NCBI RefSeq assembly: GCF_000001735.4
Contig: NC_003070.9
Coordinates: forward strand, 23,545,971 to 23,609,970
Source: Arabidopsis thaliana
Lineage: Eukaryota > Streptophyta > Magnoliopsida > Brassicales > Brassicaceae
DNA: 64,000 nt
Direction of reading: 5' to 3'
The position numbers and the translations under genes were made by a program. Below are positions 56,765 to 64,000 of this stretch, piece by piece. The first letter of the stretch is position 1. The number at the start of each line of letters is the position of its first letter. The notes under the pieces were generated by a model. That model was not told where the DNA came from, ran no database searches, and saw nothing but the letters and a program-made list of their open reading frames with translations.

Positions 56765-58156
56765 GGATTCAAGGTTTAGATTTGACAAAATTAGCTTTTT
56801 CTCTGGTTTGGTTTCCCAATTTTCGGTAATCAGTGATTCTAACCGAGTTTTTGTGATTTTGAAGTTTTGGAAGATCCTTAAGAATTCTTGAAAAATCGTT
56901 CCTTTTGGCTCATTACGTAGGAGAAGACAATAAGAAATTACTTACTTAGCAATTAGCATACTATGAAATTCAATTATGCGAAATATGAAAACCACTCGTA
57001 GTAGTTCGTGCACTATCATTTTTAAAAGTAAGTAAACTAGAACTTTTTTTTTGTTGTTGAAAGTAACTTTTGTATAAGTATTTGTAACGAGATCATATTT
57101 TGTGACTAGTTCAAGTTCGACCAAAAACATTATAGTAAAATCTAAAGAGATACTACATAGCCCGATTCCAGTATCTTAAGTCTTCAATCTCACTTCAAAT
57201 ATTCTTTATATGTTTTTAGAAAAGTTATGTAAGAAATTAAAAAAATATTTTTAGAAAAGTTAAAGATAGAAATGGTGGTCAAAAGCTGATAAAAGTGTTC
57301 GCAAAATACACTGCCTTATAGAGAAAAGAAGTAATGTCATTTCAAATAATTGCATCTAACGCCACTGAGATCTCACTTCAACATGTGTTACCATTTTAAC
57401 ATTAACTTTTTATTTCAAAAAGAAAGGAAGAAAATTGTAAGCACAAGGACTATACTGTATTTGGATTTCGTTTGGTAGCATCAAAGTAACACTCTCATTT
57501 TAGTAAGAGGTTAACTTTATTGAAAATACACATAATGTGGGGTTAGAAATTGTGTTGAACAATTTCTTGATTTAGAACGAAACTTAAAAAGAGTGGAAAT
57601 TCTTTAATGGGTTGGTTGGCATGGTAGGTGGCCATTAAGAAGATCCATGAATTGGTGAAGTTGAGGTTTATATCATGTATTAGCCTCGGTATATAGTGTG
57701 TAAACCTTGATATTTAGTATGTAGAAGTATGACTATAGCTTGTATAAGCGCGGCCATATCTGAACTCAGATTTTGCTTATATGAATCTGGCTACAAGAAG
57801 CATTTGTAAATATGGTAGTTGCAAACTTTCACCTGCAATATGTATAAAGCTTAGGTAGAAGTGCACAACACAGTAATCTAAGTACATAATGAAGCCTCTT
57901 ATATTGTGTAAACACAGGTAGATAATAATGCACTGAGTCCCTTTTTCGATTATCCACCCAAATTGTATGCAAGTTTTTGGTATGATTTGTATCACCATCA
58001 TCATTGCTCATCTAGTTCATCAGAAAACCATTGTCTACTAATAATAGTAATAATAAGCACCGTCACAAATTCACCATCATTGTTTGATGATAATCTATTT
58101 TACATGGTAGAAGAATTGCAGACACCCATAAATAAAAGACTCAGTATATGTTTTCT
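56765..58156. other. Spacer between convergent EGL3 and GMP synthase genes
   Basis: 3' UTRs at both ends with AT-rich DNA between. I see no gene, RNA structure or repeat of note. Confidence 0.5.
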
Positions 58157-61110
58157 TTATTCCCATTCGATGGTTGAAGGAGGCTTTGATGTAATGTCTA
58201 GAACCACACGGTTTACTCCTTGAACGCTGTTACAGATTTTCCGGGAAACATCGTCCAGAAACTTGTGCTCAAAATTGAACCTGCAGTTTATTTAAACATT
58301 ACCAATCTCAGCCAAAGTCACAATATAAACTAGCGTTTTCATTTGCACCGCAAGTTTTCTAGTCAACAAAAATTGCACCAATAAAAGTAAGATTTGATAC
58401 ACATACTTGTTATCCCTTAGAATCAAGGTACCTCTATTTGTACTCAGATCAGATAACGAGTCTTAAATATTGCAACACAGCAAGTAATTACTGTTTAACT
58501 TTTACTATCCGATCTATTTAACCGGTTTTAGACATCCTAGATACCTAAATACATGACTTTAAACACTCCAACACCTAAGCTAATCTGTCCTGAAATCTCA
58601 ACCACCCAAGTACTCAGACCTAAAATACCACATGGTAGATCTAAACCTCAAGTATTCACATCAACACAGTAATAAGTTCACGATCAAAAGGGTTTCTATA
58701 TGCATCGGTACTAGGAAGTGTAAGAAGCTTACCAATCTGCGGTCATTCCATCTTGGCTTGTAACTGCACGAAGAGCAACAACATGAGAATGTGTTCTCTT
58801 GTCACCTTGGACTCCAACTGATCTTACAGGCAAGAACACTGCGAAAGCTTGCCAGATCGAATCATAGAGACCCGCATCTCTGATTGATTGAATGAATATC
58901 TCATCAACCTGAGAAGATGGGAAAATAAAGATGAGTTTGGTAAATGGGTAAGGGCACAACCAAAAAAATTATACAGCCAGTTTGAGATTTTAGAGCACTA
59001 GCCTGACGAAGAACCTCAAGGGCGTTTCCTTGGGTGACATCGCCCAAGACTCTAACTGCGAGTCCTGGACCGGGGAATGGGTGACGCTTCAAGAACCCTA
59101 CCGGCACATTCAAGATTCTTCCGAGCTCACGAACCTTTATTGCACAAAAATCAAGTGAAAGATCACAAACCAAACACTCAACAGTTGCAGACAAGAAAGA
59201 TAGCAAAAAGACAATAGTAACACACCTCATCTTTGAAGAGAAGCTTGAGGGGTTCGATGAGCTTCAATTTCATGTCTTTAGGGAGTCCTCCAACATTATG
59301 GTGACTTTTGATGGTGTGAGAATGAGTCCTATCAGTACCCGGGGGAGGGCACGACTCAATCACATCAGGGTACAGAGTCCCTTGAACTAGAAAAGCGGGT
59401 TTCTTCCCATGCTTTTTCTCTAACTCTTGGGCAAATTGATCAAAAATGTTGATGAACTCCCTCCCGATTATCTTTCTCTTTGTCTCGGGATCCACAACGC
59501 CTTTAAGTTCACTCAAAAACCGCTCGGATGCATCAACACAAGTAACAGGTAGATGCAAGTCTCTCTCAAAGGTATCCATCACACGTTCTTGCTCCTTATA
59601 CCTACAAAAGGAACCATTCTCAATTAAAGAAAAAACAAATTAAAAGTGCATATCAAATTGAAAAATTGCTTCTTCTCTAACCTTAATAGCCCGTTATCAA
59701 CAAAGATGCAATGAAGCCTATCTCCAATTGCCTTGTGAACAAGAGTTGCGGCAACAGTAGAGTCTACACCTCCTGACAAGGCGCAAATGACATGTTCGTC
59801 AGATGCAACGGTTTTGTTAATCACTTTGATCTCTTCTTCCATCAGATCTTCCATTTTCCAATCCGCAGATACTCCACACACATCAAAGAGGAAATGCCGA
59901 AGTGTCTCCATTCCTTTTGGTGAATGTGTCACCTGCAAAATCCAACAAAAAGCTATTTCGTCATAAGCTAGAAATCAACACTTAACCAGCACATCATTTA
60001 CAGACGTTCACGAGTAATTCTCAATCAATGGACTAACAAAACATCAACTAGAAGTACTATATTCACTAAATATCCAATCCAAACTATGATACTACATCAA
60101 ATTCTCCAGTCTATAGAAGCAAACTAGCCTACCATTAGATAGCTATGTCAATAAAATTGAAGTCCTTAGTTACGATTCAGAAAAAAATTTCACTTAGGAG
60201 AGAGCCACAGAACATGAACTAAATTCTCCAAAGTCCAGTATGCCAAAGATCCAGACTTTATCATCCATAAACCCAAAATCCACTAAAACCCCAATCCAAA
60301 CAACAATCATATCAGATTCTTCAGCCTCTAGAATCACACTAACCAACCAATAAAATAGCTATGTCAATCAAATAGTAGTCCGAATTAAGAAATGTATCAC
60401 ATTTTTCACTTATTAGAGAGTCACAGAATATGAACTAAGTTCTCCCAAGTCTCATCAGATTCATTAAGATATGAACAGCTAACACGCTAAAGATCCAGAC
60501 TTTATCATCCAAAAACACTACATCAACTTGTTTCAGATTCTACAAAGACTACAAGTTTCAATACCTCAGGATGATACTGCAATCCATAAATCTTCTTCTT
60601 CCGACTCTCCAAAGCAGCAACAGCTCCTTGAGCACTCTGAGCCACAACTTCAAATCCTTCAGGAAGCTTAACCGCTTCATCACCATGACTCATCCAAACC
60701 ATTTGCTTCTCACCACCACTCTCTGACCCAAAAATCTCAGATTTACCTTTCACTTCAATCTCCATTTTCCCATACTCTTTGCTCTCTCCTTCCACAACAA
60801 CACCACCAAGCTTCTGCACAATCAATTGCAAACCATAGCAAATCCCCAAAACAGAAACACCGTTCGACTCTGCCCATTCGATAAACCCCTCGGGGAAACT
60901 CGGCGCGTCGAGCGCGTGAACAGAGTGAGGACCACCGGAGAGGATAACAACTCGTGGGTTATAGCTAGTGATTGATTTGAGCGATGAAGTTCCACTGATA
61001 ACGAGAGAGAAGACGTTGAGAGAACGAATACGGCGAGTGATGAGATGTGTGTATTGGGAGCCGTAATCAAGAATCAAAACCGTATCAGGCTTCATCGTCG
61101 GCGTCTCCAT
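58157..61110 (-). CDS. GMPS: GMP synthase (glutamine-hydrolysing)
   Basis: Converts XMP, glutamine and ATP to GMP, the last step of de novo guanine nucleotide synthesis. Six exons (60565-61110, 59682-59932, 59226-59601, 59003-59134, 58733-58908, 58157-58280) give 534 residues. The start is [10 protein letters not shown]. The class I glutamine amidotransferase domain has catalytic C91 in LGICYGLQ and the His/Glu pair in QYHPE at residues 180-182, exactly at the end of exon 1. The ATP-pyrophosphatase domain has the loop ALSGGVDST. The dimerisation domain includes [17 protein letters not shown] and ends in PSTIEWE. No transit peptide is visible, so it is probably cytosolic. The fourth exon ends CAG|GCTAGT, so intron 4 is a GC-AG intron, required to reach VDEIF in frame. 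Confidence 0.96.
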
Positions 61111-61556
61111 GGATAGGGTCTTAGAGCTTGGTGAAGGAACAAAAGGGTTTTTCACTGTTTATGGCTAAGAGGGGCTTGGCGGGAAGTGGAGGCTTATAAA
61201 AACAGAGCAGGAGCAGCAACTAGGGTTTTGTGAATATTGTCTGAATCACAAAAATCGAGAAAGCCGAGATCTTTTGTCATTAATATTTGGGATAATGAAA
61301 AAAAGTTCGAATCTTTTTGCCCACAATTTCCGGCCGCTGCTAAAACCCTAAATCCAATACAAAATCTCAATTGGTCAAAAGTCAAAACCTTTTCAATGAA
61401 TTAGAAGCTTTTTACTTGAACCAGCCTATGTTCGGGGCTGAAAGAATCAAAAGATCGAATCTTTCTTAATTTAGATAACTAAAAATGAAGAGTAGATTCT
61501 CAAATTATAAACTTTTTTATACAGACAAAAAAAAAGTTGAATATCTCCGAAGAGAT
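61111..61556. other. GMP synthase promoter and 3' flank of the TRM-like gene
   Basis: Holds the GMP synthase leader and promoter, with AAACCCTA-type motifs (61217 reverse, 61342 forward) of the telo-box kind often seen near growth and translation genes. No gene seen. Confidence 0.5.
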
Positions 61557-64000
61557 TCAGATTAATCGACATAATATGCTTCTCTGCATTGTTCTTAGCT
61601 CATGAGAGATCTCAAGCACCAATTGTTGCTGAATCTTTTCCACAATATCAGACACAACACCTTCAGATTCACCACCAAAATCCAACCAAAGACATGGCTT
61701 TATTAGATCAGTTTCAATGATCTGATCCAATGATCTTGTAGGAGAGTCAGAGCAGAGTAAACTCCAGTCAAAATGTCTCATCGTCTCGTGAATCAGATCA
61801 TCTTCTCTAAGGGATGATTCTAGATTGAGGACTCTCGAGCTCTTCGATGGCGAGAAAGGCCAAAACTTGATGTCTTGACGGTAAATCTCGCGGAGAATCT
61901 CGTCGGTGTAATCAAGAACAAGAAGAAGCTGGTCGTTGTGACTACCGTGTGAGAATTCATCGAGTAGTGATGTGTCTTCGTTGCACCTTGCCATAAGATT
62001 AGTCCAATTCAATCTTGAAGCTTCAAGAACTTTCTTCACAAACTCATGAACAGATTCTTTTTCTATAAGATCAATGTTAGGATCATCAAATGATAATCCA
62101 ATCTTCTCTTCTGCAAGAAAGTAACAGACTTTTTCAGGTAAATCAAACAGATCCAAGGATGATAATAGTGAAAGCTTTGATTCATGGACTTTTACCAAGG
62201 TTAGATATTTTAACATTTCCGGGGATAACTGTTTCGTCTTCCAAATGAATCCTTTCAAGAACAGAGACAGGACTCGGTTGTTCCTGCTCCTGTTTCGGGT
62301 CATGAATGTTGCAGTCTTGTCTTTCTAGGCTCAAATTCGTCTCCTGCAACGATTATAAAGCATATATTAACACCAAATCAGCGTAGACAGTAGAGACATA
62401 ACAAATGTCTACTCTTTCTCTCAGTATTTACCGCTAATGAGCTCTCAAGATATCTATCTTCCACGAATCCGTCTTCTACATGAGTTCTCAGACTTTTGTA
62501 CTCAGAAGAACCTGTTTCACATTTTAACAGTTTAGTCTCATTGGCTTGAAGATGATTTGTTAAAAGTTATGTAATCTTTTACCTGTACAATTGTTTTCGA
62601 GAAACCTTAGATTAGAATTGTATGGATTCGGGTCAAAAACCTCGAAGTTCTTGTCCAAAGACCACAACTTGAAGCTCTCTCTCTTCTTCTCTAGCTTCTG
62701 TCTTCTTTCTTTGAGCTTTGTCTGCAAACTACTCAATGCATAAGGAACTTCATAAACCGGTGAAGAATTTAATCTCTCCTGTTGCCTTTCCACCATGAAT
62801 CTCCTTGGCAAAACATCGTTCTCGATACTTAGCTTGAAAACATCGGATTCAACCCGTTTCTTGCGCCTAAACACCGGTGACTCCGGGCTTCTATGACCAA
62901 CTGTACTGGTAGAAACATCACTTGTTCTAAAAGCAGCAGCCTCGATTTCTCTACCTCTACTGCTACCTTCGGGTTTGTTTTCTGCGTGATTGCTGTCTTT
63001 GTTAGATCCAACAACAAGTTTCAACTTCTTGGCTAGATGTTTGAATCTCAAGTACACTTTATCATCAACCGAGCTTGATAATCTAGGCTTCAAGAGAACA
63101 ATGCTATCCAAATCATCAGCCATTGATGGAGATTTATCACGCGGTTCTTTTACCTTAGATCCCTCCAAGTCTAAGCTTTTTTTCGCCGAAAATGAATGAG
63201 GATCTTGTAAGAGTGTAATGAACAATTCTTTGTTCGAACTTAGAATATCTAACGCCTCCATGAACTGCTTAGACCGATCTTTCCCCTTCTCTTCTGCCTT
63301 TGAACAGATAAAGGTTTCAGCAGCTTCATTCACACAAGCTTGAAGGTTAATCTCTGAACTCTTCTTACAATCTCTCCCATTCTTCATATCCATCTGCTTA
63401 TCACTATCATTCTCAATTTCACTCAACGAAGATTGCTTTTGTTTATCCGGGACATCACAAGTTTCATCCTTTAGATTCTTGATCCTTCTTATCTCTCTCT
63501 CTAGCAATCCCTGAACAGGTTTAGATTCATACTTCTCAAGTTCTCTATCAGAACTCAAAGATCTTCTCCTTGTTTTAGGCTTACATGATCTCTCTTCTTC
63601 CACAATCCGCTGAACAAATCAAGAGATTTAGTTTCTCACTCACAAATCTCTCCTTAAGCTAAACCAAAAAACTACAAAAAAAACTTACATCATTACACTG
63701 ACACTTCTCATGAAGCTTCTTAAGCAAATCAAGCTGACTTTTAGTATAAACATTACCTACAAAAAAAGAAGAAGAATCAAATTAACACTAAGATCATGTA
63801 ACGAAATGATCCAAGAAACAGTGTTTTAAAAACTACTAACCAGCAGAATCTCTGACGAATTTCTTCTTCTCTGAACCAAGTCTCTTATTACCAGATTTGA
63901 CATGACCGAAATCGAAGAACTTTATCAATTTCCAACCACAACCAGACTTATAACTCTCGTAGACAAGAGGGCTTTTAGGGAAAATTGCAGGTCCAGGACT
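61557..64000 (-). CDS. DUF3741/DUF4378 (TRM-like) protein, 5' end outside window
   Basis: Six exons are visible: the first runs from the window edge to 63841 (...GPAIFPKSPLVYESYKSG), then 63689-63756, 62583-63609, 62432-62511, 62196-62343 and 61557-62110, with all junctions in frame. The long third exon is charged and Ser-rich and includes QFMEALDILSSNKELFITLL, a block typical of DUF3741. The fifth exon has QPSPVSVLE, a hallmark ahead of DUF4378. The last exon is DUF4378 (EFVKKVLEASRLNWTNLM ... RREIYRQD-like and QQQLVLEISHELR), ending RLI. This layout is that of TON1-recruiting-motif (TRM) proteins, which bind microtubules and TON1 in cell shape and division-plane control. I do not assign a TRM number. 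The N terminus lies outside the window. Confidence 0.85.

Overview
This window is plant nuclear DNA. Genes are intron-rich with GT-AG (and a few GC-AG) introns, intergenic DNA is AT-rich, and the products are typical of Brassicaceae. Gene content and order match what I remember of Arabidopsis thaliana chromosome 1, roughly At1g63490 to At1g63670. That assignment rests on recognition, not on a search.

Layout. 1-7002 (minus): a KDM5/JARID1-type histone demethylase (JMJ17), whose 3' end lies outside the window. 7822-8468: a short non-autonomous Helitron. 10045-12433 (plus): the receptor-like cytoplasmic pseudokinase BSK7. 13217-13288 (minus): tRNA-Cys(GCA). 14235-15903 (plus): a DUF3527 protein.

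15871-23525 is a tandem duplication. Each unit carries a defensin-like peptide gene and an FG/Ser-rich gene related to part of Nup98. The second unit has lost the signal-peptide exon of its defensin-like gene and carries a MITE. 23816-36853 (plus) is an array of six DUF26 (cysteine-rich repeat secretory) genes. Relics between them (a Nup98-like tail, a decayed last exon, a duplicated promoter stub) show how the array grew. Several relics indicate that the Nup98-like and DUF26 genes were once duplicated together as one module.

37705-39629 (minus): a plastid DUF760 protein. 40039-42250 (plus): a badly rearranged, probably decaying PPR gene of the Rf-like type. 43264-49169 (minus): a calponin-homology kinesin-14. 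53839-56764 (plus): the bHLH regulator EGL3, behind about 4 kb of gene-free DNA. 58157-61110 (minus): GMP synthase. 61557-64000 (minus): a DUF3741/DUF4378 (TRM-like) protein whose 5' end is cut by the window edge.

The single-copy genes are ordinary housekeeping or regulatory genes that are unrelated in function. The variable part is the central 15.9-37 kb block of secreted cysteine-rich proteins and Nup98-derived genes, which evolves by local duplication and decay. I see no wholly new system. The most unusual material is the Nup98-like/DEFL/DUF26 module, the probable GPI-anchor micro-exon of the DUF26 genes, and two GC-AG introns. Exon coordinates were read by eye and may be off by a base or two.
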